Origin: Pseudodesulfovibrio sp. S3
GTDB lineage: Bacteria > Desulfobacterota > Desulfovibrionia > Desulfovibrionales > Desulfovibrionaceae
NCBI RefSeq assembly: GCF_004025585.1
Contig: NZ_QTZO01000013.1
Span: forward strand, 1-64,000
Reading direction: 5' to 3'
DNA: 64,000 bases
Below are positions 17,932 to 26,570 of this stretch, piece by piece (positions within the stretch are counted from its first letter, which is position 1; every line of letters begins with the position of its first letter). A model generated the notes under the pieces. That model did not search any database. It worked only from the letters and a program-made list of their open reading frames with translations, and was not told the DNA's origin. A program made the position numbers and the translations under genes.

Positions 17932-18869
17932 TCCTTTTCGCCCTTGCTGTGCCGCTTGTCGTGGCAGATGTTGCAGAGGGTGGTCAGATTCTCCACCGTG
18001 TTCTCGCCGCCGTCAGCATGATGCTTCATGTGGTGCGCTTCAAGATGCCTCGGGTCGGAAGGGTTCCATAGGTCGTGATTCCAGCCGCAGTCTTGGCATG
18101 TGTGACCGTCTCGCATGTACACTTCACGGCGAACCGCATCCTTGATGACCCGGTCATGCTCAGGTGCCTGTCGGTCCTCGACCAGCACATACATGCTCAC
18201 TGGGAGATCGGGCATGCCGGTGTTCTGGGTCATGATGGGCCAGCCGTATTCGGTACGTAGCTCGCGGGTTCGTCGTGCCCACTCACTTCTGTTGTCGGCT
18301 ACGTACCGAAGCTCCTCACCGGAGACTTCCTTGCCGACGTTGCTGCGGAAGAATTTGAGAATTTTGTCTCGGACGGACAAGTCCTTTTCCTTGCGAATCT
18401 CGTTGGCCACATTCCAGCGATAGGCTGCATCGCGGTCCTGTTCGTCGGAGAGGAGCAGATAGTCATCCGGCTTCATGGCGTCGAGTTCCTCCCCGAAGCC
18501 GTTCTCCTCGTCGTCCTTCATGTCCTTGACCGTGTATCCGGTGATGACCTTCCAGCCGTGTTCGACACGGAGTTCCCGGATGCGACGGGCGTATTCGCTG
18601 ATGCCGCCGATGACCATGAGTTCCTCCCCGTCGATGACCACGCCGACATACTTGAGCAGGTAGCGGAGTATGCGGTCCCGTGCCGCCTTTGCCGTCTCGT
18701 CGCGCAGAAGGGAACTACCGAGGTCGCGAAGGAGATGATTGGCCGGGATGAGTTCGCGTACCTGTTGCCTGAGGCTGCTGCTCTTGAGATGGTTCTCGAA
18801 ATCATTCAAGAGCTCAACCAATGCAGAGCGTAGGGATTCGGGGTTGCCGATGCAGGATCGTCTTGCCAT
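17928..18869 (-). CDS. HNH endonuclease, probable restriction enzyme
   Basis: A 313-residue protein ending in an HNH domain: CQDCG, then HLEAHH, then LCNICHDKRH, with two CxxC pairs as zinc ligands. The N-terminal part holds two copies of a module of about 55 residues (around 66-118 and 167-222), each with a GEEL and an RIRELR/RTRELR EHGW/EYGW core, probably duplicated DNA-binding units. The gene is tail-to-tail with the methyltransferase (stops overlap) and starts ten bases after vsr. Restriction partner is the most likely role. Confidence 0.85.
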   Translation of the reverse strand: MARRSCIGNPESLRSALVELLNDFENHLKSSSLRQQVRELIPANHLLRDLGSSLLRDETAKAARDRILRYLLKYVGVVIDGEELMVIGGISEYARRIRELRVEHGWKVITGYTVKDMKDDEENGFGEELDAMKPDDYLLLSDEQDRDAAYRWNVANEIRKEKDLSVRDKILKFFRSNVGKEVSGEELRYVADNRSEWARRTRELRTEYGWPIMTQNTGMPDLPVSMYVLVEDRQAPEHDRVIKDAVRREVYMRDGHTCQDCGWNHDLWNPSDPRHLEAHHMKHHADGGENTVENLTTLCNICHDKRHSKGEKD

Positions 18870-18879
18870 GAGTGCTGCC

Positions 18880-19290
18880 TTATCGAGGTAGGAAGGCCGT
18901 CAGCCTGTCCGTCAGTTCGTCGAGGTTCTTGGTTTCGCATTCCCAGATCACAAGACACCTGTACCCAAGGTCTTGAAGTTGTTCAATGGCCTTGGCATCG
19001 CGGGAGACATTACCCTTTAGCTTTTTCTCCCAGAATTCGACGTTGGTTTTGGGCATGGTCGCTCTTTTGCATCCCGGATGCAGATGCCAGAAACAGCCGT
19101 GGACGAAGATCACCGACTTCCTGCGGGGAAGGACAATATCGGGTGTGCCGGGAAGGTCTTTGCGATGCAGACGGAAGCGGTAGCCGAGGGCGTGAAGGAG
19201 CTTGCGGACTTGGATTTCTGGTTTGGTATCCTTCGAAACAATCGAACTCATAATTGACGAGCGTTTCGTTTTCACAAATGTATCCACCAA
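18880..19290 (-). CDS. vsr: Very short patch repair endonuclease Vsr
   Basis: A 136-residue Vsr-family nuclease: MSSIVSKDTKPE, LRxxLHALGYRFRLH, GTPDIVLP (catalytic Asp), VFVHGCFWH-like VIFVHGCFWHLH and the CKRATMPKTN loop. Vsr nicks next to T:G mismatches made when 5-methylcytosine deaminates, so it repairs damage caused by the neighbouring methyltransferase. It is co-transcribed with the HNH nuclease gene downstream. Confidence 0.95.
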   Translation of the reverse strand: MVDTFVKTKRSSIMSSIVSKDTKPEIQVRKLLHALGYRFRLHRKDLPGTPDIVLPRRKSVIFVHGCFWHLHPGCKRATMPKTNVEFWEKKLKGNVSRDAKAIEQLQDLGYRCLVIWECETKNLDELTDRLTAFLPR

Positions 19291-19330
19291 GATTGATTAA
19301 TCCCCTTCCGGCTTCGTAACCATTAAAAAC

Positions 19331-19358
19331 AAAAAAGCCACAGTATATACTGTGGCTT
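19331..19358 (-). terminator. Terminator downstream of the deaminase / small-ORF unit
   Basis: An 11-bp perfect stem (19335-19345 with 19348-19358). On the minus strand it is followed by ttttttgttttt, a strong T-run. It ends the transcript carrying the small ORF and the deaminase. Confidence 0.9.
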
Positions 19359-19381
19359 AAATAATCTCTGTGAGCCTGTTG

Positions 19382-19594
19382 TCAAAAACACAACTCATAA
19401 GCCTCATCGGCTAGCTCTTTTAGAGTTTTTTCCTTTTTGGCTTTTTGTTCAGATTTTGATTGCTCACTTACATATGTGCAAAAACTAATAATCTTTGAAT
19501 GAGTTGCAACCTTTGCTTCTTCAACATGCTCTACCCTAGTATCCGTAAACGGTAGCTCAAGCTGCTTAGCAACTATCCGCGTTTTGCGACTCAT
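19382..19594 (-). CDS. Small protein downstream of the deaminase, unknown
   Basis: A 70-residue lysine- and glutamate-rich protein with no signal peptide or transmembrane segment. It has a plausible ribosome binding site (aagggag eight bases before the ATG). It lies 85 bases after the deaminase stop, on the same strand, before a strong terminator, and shares the deaminase's AT-rich codon use, so the two probably moved together. It might be an accessory or regulator of the deaminase; nothing in the sequence shows which. In Vibrio cholerae the known regulator of the homologous enzyme is an RNA, not a protein. Confidence 0.6.
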   Translation of the reverse strand: MSRKTRIVAKQLELPFTDTRVEHVEEAKVATHSKIISFCTYVSEQSKSEQKAKKEKTLKELADEAYELCF

Positions 19595-19679
19595 CCTCTA
19601 AACTCCCTTAAATTGTCCACAGTTTCTAGACGTCCCTTGGACATATAAAATCTAGTGAAAAAACTAACCCAAATCAAGC

Positions 19680-21293
19680 TTATTTTTTTGCCGCCATTTG
19701 CTCCCCATGATAGGTGGCCACCACTTTTTCAAAGTCGAGTGAGTTAAATAAGAATTTCTGAAGTACAGGTTTTGCCACACTAAGATCGACATCGATTCTC
19801 TTGCCGTTTTTCTTTCGGTTCCCAATTTCGAACATATTTACAAATTGTTTCGGGGCGACGCCTTCAAAGGGAATGATACGCAGCTTCGAAATATCTTGTA
19901 GTTTGTCTGAAGCATCGATTTCTATCGAATCGCTATGCAGATCAAAGGCCAAACTCTTTTCATAAGGCTCTATGTAATAGACCTTACTAATCCCGGAAGA
20001 TACAATGTGACGAGCGCAGTGGTGGCATGGAAAAGTAGTACAATATAAAGACCCGCCTCTAAGTGAGACTGTAGACATCCGAGCTGCTGTAGTGATTGCA
20101 TCCATTTCAGCATGGACAGCTCTGGAAAACTCTATGAGTCCCTCAAGCTGCGGGATGTCAGCAGCCTTTTTGCGAAGCATCTCGACTATGCCATCGACAT
20201 CCATATTCTCTTTTTTTAAAAGCTCAACAAGGCCATCCACCTTTTTACAAACTTTCATCAACTCGCTTTTAAAAACCCCTTCAATCTCTCCAATTATCTC
20301 ATTTTTTTTGTCATTACTTTGGCACGTGCCGTTTGCTTTCATTACACAACGGAAATCATCTTCACCATCTTCGGGTCCATACAAACCTCCTCCTCCCCTC
20401 GGGACGTCATTCCTCCCGGTCGAAATCAAGTCGCCCTCAGCGCTCAATATAGCTGCACCCACCTGCCTCGACATACAGCCTGATCGCAATGAAGCTGAAT
20501 GTGCAGCATTCATAGCGTATTCATCCAGTGTAGGCGTTATGTCCCTCTTTCCGAGCATTAGGTTCAGATACCGATCAATAGGATTGTCCAGTGCGCCAGC
20601 GTTTCCTTTAGCGTTCCTGATGAAGAAATCTGCGTGTTGAATTGTTTTTACAAGCTTTTGTCCATACTTTAGGCCTTCATTCTTATCCCTCTGAGTAAGA
20701 ATTACAGCATCTTCCTTGCCAAACCCATCTTCATTTACAAGTCGATTTGTCCTAATTTGCTCGGGACACAACACGCCTACCATATAAAACATGTTGCCAT
20801 ACACTGCCTTCAAAAGTTCGTACTCGGCAGGATGCTTCAAGCTATCGATGAATGTTACGTGGCGTCTGTTGCGTTTATTTTCCTCTTTGGATTCCTTGGT
20901 CTCTTCTCGCCTATCGATGGCAATACTGCTGACGATTTTTTGAGCTAGAACATCCGTCCCGTATTCATCTCGAAGTTCATTCCCTAAGTCCTGAAGTGTC
21001 TCGATTTTCTTGGCCTTAGCCATGCTGCCGAGATTCTCAATCCTTTTATCTTCAGGGAAAGAGTCAACGATCAGTGTGCTGACCTTTATATATTTTGTGT
21101 CGTACTTTTTCCCCGCGAGATTGGCTTCAAACCTTTTCGCGACTACGGATGTCCCACTTCCCAATGCTCCGCAAAAAGCTATAATCAACTCGTCAGTCTG
21201 CCTACTATTGATGAGCTCCATCAACGAGCCTGCTTTACTGCTGAGTTTTTCGCCCTTTCTAGCTTGGTCAACCATCTTCTTTGCTTCGGACAT
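19680..21293 (-). CDS. DcdV/AvcD-type anti-phage nucleotide deaminase
   Basis: A 537-residue two-domain protein. The N-terminus is a P-loop kinase-like domain (FCGALGSGTSVV, near residues 40-51). The C-terminal half is a deoxycytidylate-deaminase domain with the zinc motifs VHAEMDA and PCHHC (about 390-430) and an internal cysteine-bearing insertion. This arrangement is that of DcdV/AvcD enzymes, which deaminate dC nucleotides during infection and starve phage replication. The ATG at 21293 is chosen because ggag lies six bases upstream; ATGs at 21305 and 21323 are alternatives. The gene is much AT-richer than its neighbours, a sign of separate acquisition. Confidence 0.9.
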   Translation of the reverse strand: MSEAKKMVDQARKGEKLSSKAGSLMELINSRQTDELIIAFCGALGSGTSVVAKRFEANLAGKKYDTKYIKVSTLIVDSFPEDKRIENLGSMAKAKKIETLQDLGNELRDEYGTDVLAQKIVSSIAIDRREETKESKEENKRNRRHVTFIDSLKHPAEYELLKAVYGNMFYMVGVLCPEQIRTNRLVNEDGFGKEDAVILTQRDKNEGLKYGQKLVKTIQHADFFIRNAKGNAGALDNPIDRYLNLMLGKRDITPTLDEYAMNAAHSASLRSGCMSRQVGAAILSAEGDLISTGRNDVPRGGGGLYGPEDGEDDFRCVMKANGTCQSNDKKNEIIGEIEGVFKSELMKVCKKVDGLVELLKKENMDVDGIVEMLRKKAADIPQLEGLIEFSRAVHAEMDAITTAARMSTVSLRGGSLYCTTFPCHHCARHIVSSGISKVYYIEPYEKSLAFDLHSDSIEIDASDKLQDISKLRIIPFEGVAPKQFVNMFEIGNRKKNGKRIDVDLSVAKPVLQKFLFNSLDFEKVVATYHGEQMAAKK

Positions 21294-21396
21294 AGGAATC
21301 TCCATATGGTTTGAAACCTCCATACTTCACATCTTATACAAATAAAAGCTTTGAAAGACTGTTCTGAGATCAAAAACGGAATTTCCTGTGTGGCCG

Positions 21397-21425
21397 CATG
21401 GGTATACCCATGTGTCTAGTAGACA
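21397..21425. promoter_or_regulatory. Palindromes upstream of serine recombinase (candidate recombination or operator site)
   Basis: A 16-bp perfect palindrome (21397-21412, catgggtatacccatg) is followed at once by a 13-base odd palindrome (21413-21425, tgtctagtagaca). Each half of the second fits the TGTCYNNTA consensus of Tn3-family resolvase sites. They lie about 90 bases before the recombinase start, in the gap shared with the divergent deaminase gene, so they could be a res-like site, an operator, or both. Confidence 0.55.
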
Positions 21426-21513
21426 TGTCGTGGACAAGAGGGTTGACATCTGGATTTATGTCCATGTAGAGTGGCAACGTCTTAGAATAAAATGTCCACA
21501 CAGGGAGTCACTC

Positions 21514-22080
21514 ATGATCATCGCCTACGCCCGAGTCAGCACTACCGACCAAGACGCATCCATGCAGGTCGCCGCCATCCGCAAGGAGTACCCGGAAGCC
21601 CTCATCCATGAAGAGCAGGCAAGCGCGACGAGTCGGGATGGCAGACCGAGGCTAGAGATGATCATCCAGACCCTCCGTGAAGGCGACTCGCTGGTCGTGT
21701 GGAAACTGGATCGACTGGCCCGCAACGTCCTCGACCTGCTTCAGATCGTCGAGGAGTTGGAGACGAAAGGGGCTGGTCTCGTGATCCTCGATCAGAAGAT
21801 CGACACCAGCACGGCAGCGGGGAAGTGCTTCTTGCAGATGCTGGGAGTGTTCGCCGAGTTCGAGACCAACCTCCGCAGGGAGCGGCAGATGGCCGGGATC
21901 GCCAAGGCGAAGTCCGAAGGCAAGTACCGAGGCCGTCCGGCCACTCTCAACAAGGACAAGATCAGCGGGATGCTGGCAGATGGGATGAGCCATGCCGCCA
22001 TCGCCAAGAAGCTCGGCATCAGCACCAAGAGTGTCCAGCGGGTACGGCGGGAGATTGAAGAAAAGTCAACCGTCGATTAG
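21514..22080 (+). CDS. Serine recombinase (resolvase/invertase family)
   Basis: A 188-residue small serine recombinase. The nucleophile Ser is in YARVSTTDQ; the catalytic domain continues with KLDRLARNVLDLL and FAEFETNLRRERQ; a C-terminal helix-turn-helix (AAIAKKLGISTKSVQRV) binds DNA. Length and layout match Tn3 resolvases and Hin-type invertases. The ATG follows agggag. It lies divergent from the deaminase and could resolve, invert or simply regulate part of the island. Confidence 0.95.
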   Translation: MIIAYARVSTTDQDASMQVAAIRKEYPEALIHEEQASATSRDGRPRLEMIIQTLREGDSLVVWKLDRLARNVLDLLQIVEELETKGAGLVILDQKIDTSTAAGKCFLQMLGVFAEFETNLRRERQMAGIAKAKSEGKYRGRPATLNKDKISGMLADGMSHAAIAKKLGISTKSVQRVRREIEEKSTVD

Positions 22081-22083
22081 TAC

Positions 22084-22854
22084 TCAATGCTCATTCTGGG
22101 GACATCTCGCCAATCTTGGCGAAGTCTCAATCACTGATAACGACTCGATCAGCATTCGCATGTTACCATTCCCGCCAAAATGGATGGTTGTGCAGGGGAA
22201 ATGCTGCGGCATCACGCCGTGCAGGTATGCACCCATGAGGCGGAGCCAGTGGTCACGGTCGATCAGCGGCTGGCGGGTAGGCGTCCGCATGCCCGCGTCG
22301 CCGGTGAAACCGAGATAGAGAAGAGCGACGGGCAGACCGCAATCGGCGAGCTTCCATGCCGTGGCGATGCGGTTAGAGAGTTGGTAGTGAGTGTCTCGGC
22401 TGATGGAGAAGCCGGGGAGGATCTGATTCAGCGCTGAGTTGGCTTCTTCGATACACTGCCCGATGATATGGTGATTCTCCTTGGACTGGTCGCTGGCCTT
22501 GGGTGACAGCGGCTTGCCGTTCCAGTCGAGTTCCTGATCGTTGGCCTTGGCCTCCACGAGGAGCAGGCCGGGAGTGCCGTCAATGGTGCAGGTGGACAGG
22601 ATGTCCCACTGCGGGTTGCGGTATCGGTCCGGCACCCACCATGCGTCGAATCGAGCGAAGTCGAATCGATCCTTGCAGTGCTCGGCGCAAAATCGACGTA
22701 CGGTCCACTCTTCGCTGTCGGCGTACCCCTGCGGTCGCTGCGTATCGCCCTCAACCACGTGTACCCCATGCTCTCCAAGTATGTTGGACATTACGACAGC
22801 GAACCTGCCGGAATCGAGCAGGTCGAGGACGTGTTTGAGGCTTCCGCGCGGCAT
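22084..22854 (-). CDS. Unknown protein with possible PD-(D/E)XK nuclease core
   Basis: A 256-residue soluble protein I cannot assign. Residues in the first third read QWDILS, then about ten residues later LLLVEAKAND: an Asp followed by a beta strand ending in E-x-K, the pattern of PD-(D/E)XK nucleases. The rest has no recognised motif. It begins five bases after the stop of the beta-propeller lipoprotein gene and has no ribosome binding site of its own, so its translation is probably coupled. It converges on the serine recombinase (three bases apart). A nuclease or restriction role is a hypothesis. Confidence 0.6.
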   Translation of the reverse strand: MPRGSLKHVLDLLDSGRFAVVMSNILGEHGVHVVEGDTQRPQGYADSEEWTVRRFCAEHCKDRFDFARFDAWWVPDRYRNPQWDILSTCTIDGTPGLLLVEAKANDQELDWNGKPLSPKASDQSKENHHIIGQCIEEANSALNQILPGFSISRDTHYQLSNRIATAWKLADCGLPVALLYLGFTGDAGMRTPTRQPLIDRDHWLRLMGAYLHGVMPQHFPCTTIHFGGNGNMRMLIESLSVIETSPRLARCPQNEH

Positions 22855-22859
22855 CGGGG

Positions 22860-24110
22860 TTATTGCAGTTCGGTTAAGGGGATGAGGCGTACCCCTTCCT
22901 CGCTGCATGCCGCCAACACATTTCCGTCTGGGAAAAAGTCGACAGAGTATATCGCCTTCTGGGTGATGTTCGAATAGGCAACGCGTCCATTGACAACATC
23001 AAAGAGCACTATGGCCCCTTGTCCTCCTACCGGATACGCTTGAATCGCCATGGCCAGATACCTCCCGTCAGGAGAATAGGTTGCATCCATGATCCCGGCT
23101 GCTTCCTCAGAGGTGAACTGCTGCACCTTTCGACCATTGACGAGGTCATAAGTCATCATATCTGCCCCTCGAAGCGCACTGTAGGTGGTCAAGAGATTTC
23201 CGTCAGGGGAGAGGGCAATCCCACGCAACTCTTGGGGGGCAGTCCATGAGTACATCGTTTTGCCGCTCGCAGGATCATACAGCCGAATCTCGCCAAAACC
23301 TGCCGTTTCCCAGTCCTTGAGCGCTCCAAGGGCAAGAAAGCGTCCATCATGAGAAAACTGGGTCGACACGGCAACGGAATCGACCAGTGTCTGGTCAACA
23401 ATTGTCTGTCCGCTGGCGAGATCGTAAAGGTGCAACTCGTCATCAGCGAACAGGCCCACCGTGGCATCCAGAAGCCAGATGGTCCCGGTTATATACTCAA
23501 ACGGTCTGCCCGCGACATTCTTCTTGGTTACTACAGCCAGTCGCTGGCAGTCTGGAGAAAAAAAAGCCACGCAGTCTTCCATGGGACGTTCAAAGAGCAA
23601 CTTCCCGTCCTCGACATTAATGACCCGGACAGAGGTTTTCGTGGAGTAGGCCAGCATCTTGCCATCCGAGGAATAGGAGACGTGCCGTGGCGAGTCCAGG
23701 CTTCCCCATTCGTGGATGGTTTCCCCGGTTTGGAGTGCTCTGATCCGAATGACCTCATCAGTGGAGGTAAGCAAAGCTTTGCCGTCCGGGGAAAAGGCTT
23801 GGAAGGTGGTTCCCTTGTCAAGGGCCAGTTGCCAGCCGTTTTCCGGGTTGATGATCATGTCCGTCTTGAAAAGTTGGTGGATTGCCATGTGGCGGCCGTC
23901 GCTGGATATCGTTACCCCATAGACTCTTTGATCCTTGAGCAGCGTCTTCTCATTCTTCATCTGCGAATAGAACGCGCAGTTCCCTGTTGGAGCCCCCTCA
24001 AGCTCCACAACCGGGTTCTTGAGCTTTCCGGCACAGCCGACACACAGCAAGAGGGCGATAACCGCGCAGGCCAGCACAACATACCGTTTCACGTTCTCAA
24101 ACACCTTCAT
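22860..24110 (-). CDS. Beta-propeller (WD40-like) lipoprotein
   Basis: A 416-residue protein with a lipoprotein signal (hydrophobic run then LLLCVGC, Cys26 as lipidation site). The mature part consists of repeated blades with FSPDGKALL, YSSDGKMLA, LSPDGNLLT and YSPDGRYLA, typical of WD40/PD40 propellers. It should be anchored in the periplasm or outer membrane and bind partners rather than catalyse. Why such a protein is encoded in a defence-type island, directly before a possible nuclease gene, is unclear. Confidence 0.85.
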   Translation of the reverse strand: MKVFENVKRYVVLACAVIALLLCVGCAGKLKNPVVELEGAPTGNCAFYSQMKNEKTLLKDQRVYGVTISSDGRHMAIHQLFKTDMIINPENGWQLALDKGTTFQAFSPDGKALLTSTDEVIRIRALQTGETIHEWGSLDSPRHVSYSSDGKMLAYSTKTSVRVINVEDGKLLFERPMEDCVAFFSPDCQRLAVVTKKNVAGRPFEYITGTIWLLDATVGLFADDELHLYDLASGQTIVDQTLVDSVAVSTQFSHDGRFLALGALKDWETAGFGEIRLYDPASGKTMYSWTAPQELRGIALSPDGNLLTTYSALRGADMMTYDLVNGRKVQQFTSEEAAGIMDATYSPDGRYLAMAIQAYPVGGQGAIVLFDVVNGRVAYSNITQKAIYSVDFFPDGNVLAACSEEGVRLIPLTELQ

Positions 24111-24186
24111 TTACAGTTCCTCGCTTCAGCTTCGATATGAGTTTGGTTGGTTCAGTTTTCGTTCGAATACAGAGGATCGGTTCGTG

Positions 24187-24555
24187 TCATTTCATCAAGT
24201 TCGCGACCTGCTGCGACATTAGGTCTGTCAATATCTTCACAGCAACATCCATGGTCACCCCGCCCAGTTTGGCGAATATGCCTTGGGCCTTCTTCCAGCG
24301 TTTGCTGTCGCGAGAGGCGTCGAGGAAGTCATGACCGTACCACGTCAGGCGGATAGGCATGGCTGAGGGGCTTGATGACCCCAAATCGGAAATCTCCTCT
24401 CCCTCAATCAACCCGGCTTCGACCATCAAGAGAAAATGATAGCCAACCTCTTCTTCTGAGTAACCATCCACCTCAATGTTGTCCGGGGAATAGCCATCAG
24501 GATGCTCTTCAAGTTCAAAAAGCAGGCTCCGTACAAGATCCATGTTTCTTTTCAT
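24187..24555 (-). CDS. DUF2513 family protein
   Basis: A 122-residue protein matching the DUF2513 pattern: MKRNMDLVRSLLFELEEHPDG at the start, EGYSEEEV-like VDGYSEEEVGYHFLLM, AGLIEG and LTWYGHDFLDASRD. It is probably a small winged-helix-like protein, common in phages and islands; function unknown. The start at 24555 has a strong ggaggag site eight bases upstream, and the ATG overlaps the stop of the truncated HsdM frame by one base. Confidence 0.85.
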   Translation of the reverse strand: MKRNMDLVRSLLFELEEHPDGYSPDNIEVDGYSEEEVGYHFLLMVEAGLIEGEEISDLGSSSPSAMPIRLTWYGHDFLDASRDSKRWKKAQGIFAKLGGVTMDVAVKILTDLMSQQVANLMK

Positions 24556-24761
24556 CAGATAAACTCCTCCCACATATCGTTTTTGTCGGTTAAAGCTGCT
24601 GAGATGAAGAAGGACTCTTTGGTCGGTTCCAACACGTATTCGAGACGACGAAGAAGCGTGAACGGGAGGATGACAAGGCCATACTGGGACTGCTTGAAGT
24701 CGCCCCGAAGGAGGTCGGCAACGGCCCAGATGCTGGCGGCAGTGGCGGAGAAGTTGGTCAT
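24555..24761 (-). pseudogene. Truncated N-terminus of type I restriction methyltransferase HsdM
   Basis: About 50 residues ([31 protein letters not shown]) match the start of HsdM subunits, which are normally around 500 residues long. After EPTKESF the frame runs into unrelated sequence and stops. No HsdM catalytic motif, HsdS or HsdR is present nearby. There is no good ribosome binding site; the frame can be read back to 24839. It is best seen as the remnant of a type I system lost or replaced during island turnover. Confidence 0.75.
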
Positions 24762-24974
24762 GTGAAAGCCCGTGTTGTTTAACGATGCGGAAAGACGATT
24801 GAAAATCTGCTCAGTTGTTATCCCGGATCGCCATGACAATCAAGGTGTTGCCATTGAGCTGAAACGCGCGCGAGGATGCTGGTTGAACGCAAATGGCAAC
24901 AGTGGTAGCAGCAGTCGTCGACATACAAGTTAAGGTGATACCAATCAGGAACTGGAACAAATAAAGAGGGCACG

Positions 24975-25622
24975 ATGGCATCAAATACGAAGCTGAAATG
25001 GGAAAAGGACTTGGTCGAGGAGCTCCTTGAGGTTGTGCGGAATGCTGCCCGGGGACAGCTTAAAACAACGGGACCGGAGCCGTATTTGACCAAAACTGAT
25101 TTGAGAAAGCTCGGTTACTCCTTGGACGAAGTGAAGGCTCTCATCGAGCAAGAGTTCGGCCTGCAGGTCAAGACCGACCCTCGGAGCATGTGGCCTTTCA
25201 ACGATCACACCATCAAGCTGTCCCCCAACTTCGAGGACGTGTTCCGGTCGATACTGGAGAATGATGAACTGAAGCCGCGAAACGACCAGAAGATCAAGCA
25301 GATCATCAAGGATGCTGGCGGCAGGCCATACTACTCCAAGGGGTACGGCGACAAGAATGTCGGAGATGCAGTGGTCCAGCCCAACAAGGATGTAATCGCC
25401 ACCCAGATCGGCAAATCCTCGAGGACGGTCGAGCGAGAAATCAAGCACATGGTCGATGCCGGGATATTGATCCCGCTCAAGACGGCCCGCAACGAACCCA
25501 ACCTGTATGTGATTGGCGTTCTCGCGCCCTACGCGGGCAACAACGCCATGGTCCGGCCATTCCTCAACATGACTTCACGTCGGGATGAGATCAGAACGGC
25601 GTTGCAGAAGCTGGGATTCTGA
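24975..25622 (+). CDS. Winged-helix domain protein, unknown
   Basis: A 215-residue soluble protein. A helix-turn-helix is visible at about 135-165 (VIATQIGKSSRTVEREIKHMVDAGIL), like the winged helices of replication initiators and regulators. The N-terminus is highly charged. It stands alone, reading toward the island's right end. It could be a regulator or part of island maintenance; I do not recognise the family. Confidence 0.7.
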   Translation: MASNTKLKWEKDLVEELLEVVRNAARGQLKTTGPEPYLTKTDLRKLGYSLDEVKALIEQEFGLQVKTDPRSMWPFNDHTIKLSPNFEDVFRSILENDELKPRNDQKIKQIIKDAGGRPYYSKGYGDKNVGDAVVQPNKDVIATQIGKSSRTVEREIKHMVDAGILIPLKTARNEPNLYVIGVLAPYAGNNAMVRPFLNMTSRRDEIRTALQKLGF

Positions 25623-26570
25623 TCGAGTTCCTGTCCGCCATTTGTCGCACAGTAAGCATCCATTTTGTCGCACAGAATCCTGTTAAACACTCAGAGTCGT
25701 ATTCTGCGCGACATTCTTCTGCATGATTTATTCGTTATTTCGATATGTTGAGAAAAAGCATAAAGAGTAACCACCCTCTGGGCGTAACATAGAAGCACAT
25801 CAGTTCGCTGGGTCTGATTCATGTGTTGCCAGATGTTGCAAGGAGGAGGCATGTGGTTGGCGTCCCTGACGGGACAACTCAGCTTCGCTCCGTGGAAGCC
25901 TTCGGCTCTCATCTTCCGGACAAGGAAACAAAGGAGACCCAGCGCGCGCAGCGCGGGTGGGATGACGAGAGAGACGAGGCCGCAGGCCGAGACGGTGGAG
26001 GCAGACCACAAAGAAGAGACGACTACACGGAGCATACCCAGCTATCGGTAGTTGCTTCCATCTGTGTAGTTCGATGTTCGCTGGCGTCTCTGAATTTTGG
26101 TATCGCCTTTTCACAAAGTGCCTCAAGTCGAGCTGCTGTACCACGCCAGACTCCCCCTCCGGGATTTTTCCAGTACGGCGATAGATGCCCTGTCGAGGAA
26201 AAATTTTGAGAGGGTCGTTTTCGCGGATGGAGGGTACTCAAGGGGGCTAGGCACAGCCACCGCGAAGAGGCAGAAGTCCTACAGAAGTCGGACGATTTTG
26301 TGTGCCCTGCGTTTTTTGAGGAAAAGCGCATGGGCCGTGGCTTCCCTAGGTGCACAAAGAGAGGCTGGCAGACTTCGGACGATCTATGGACGATTTTGGG
26401 CGTTTTGTCTTTTTTTTTAGGGTAAACGACTGTCCTGCATGTTGTGCAGGGTGAAAGCGAATGGCGCGACGATCAACTAGAGGGAATCGAAGCGGTTGCG
26501 AGGATCGCTGTTTTGTGAGTAGATGAGAGTTACGCCGCACGGCAGCAAGCCGTTAAGGCGGGAGGAAAAT
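25623..26570. other. Gene-poor right end of the island
   Basis: About 950 bases without a convincing gene. The best candidate is a 66-codon frame at 25851-26051 (+) with a strong aaggaggagg site but low-complexity, Arg/Thr-rich translation. The region has several short palindromes and a T9 run at 26410-26418 followed by an inverted GTTTACCC (26420-26427). It could hold a non-coding RNA, recombination sites or decayed genes. Confidence 0.4.

Noticed and set aside
25691-26209. Overlapping frames of 110-130 codons on both strands
   Set aside because: No ribosome binding sites, low-complexity translation and no likeness to known proteins.
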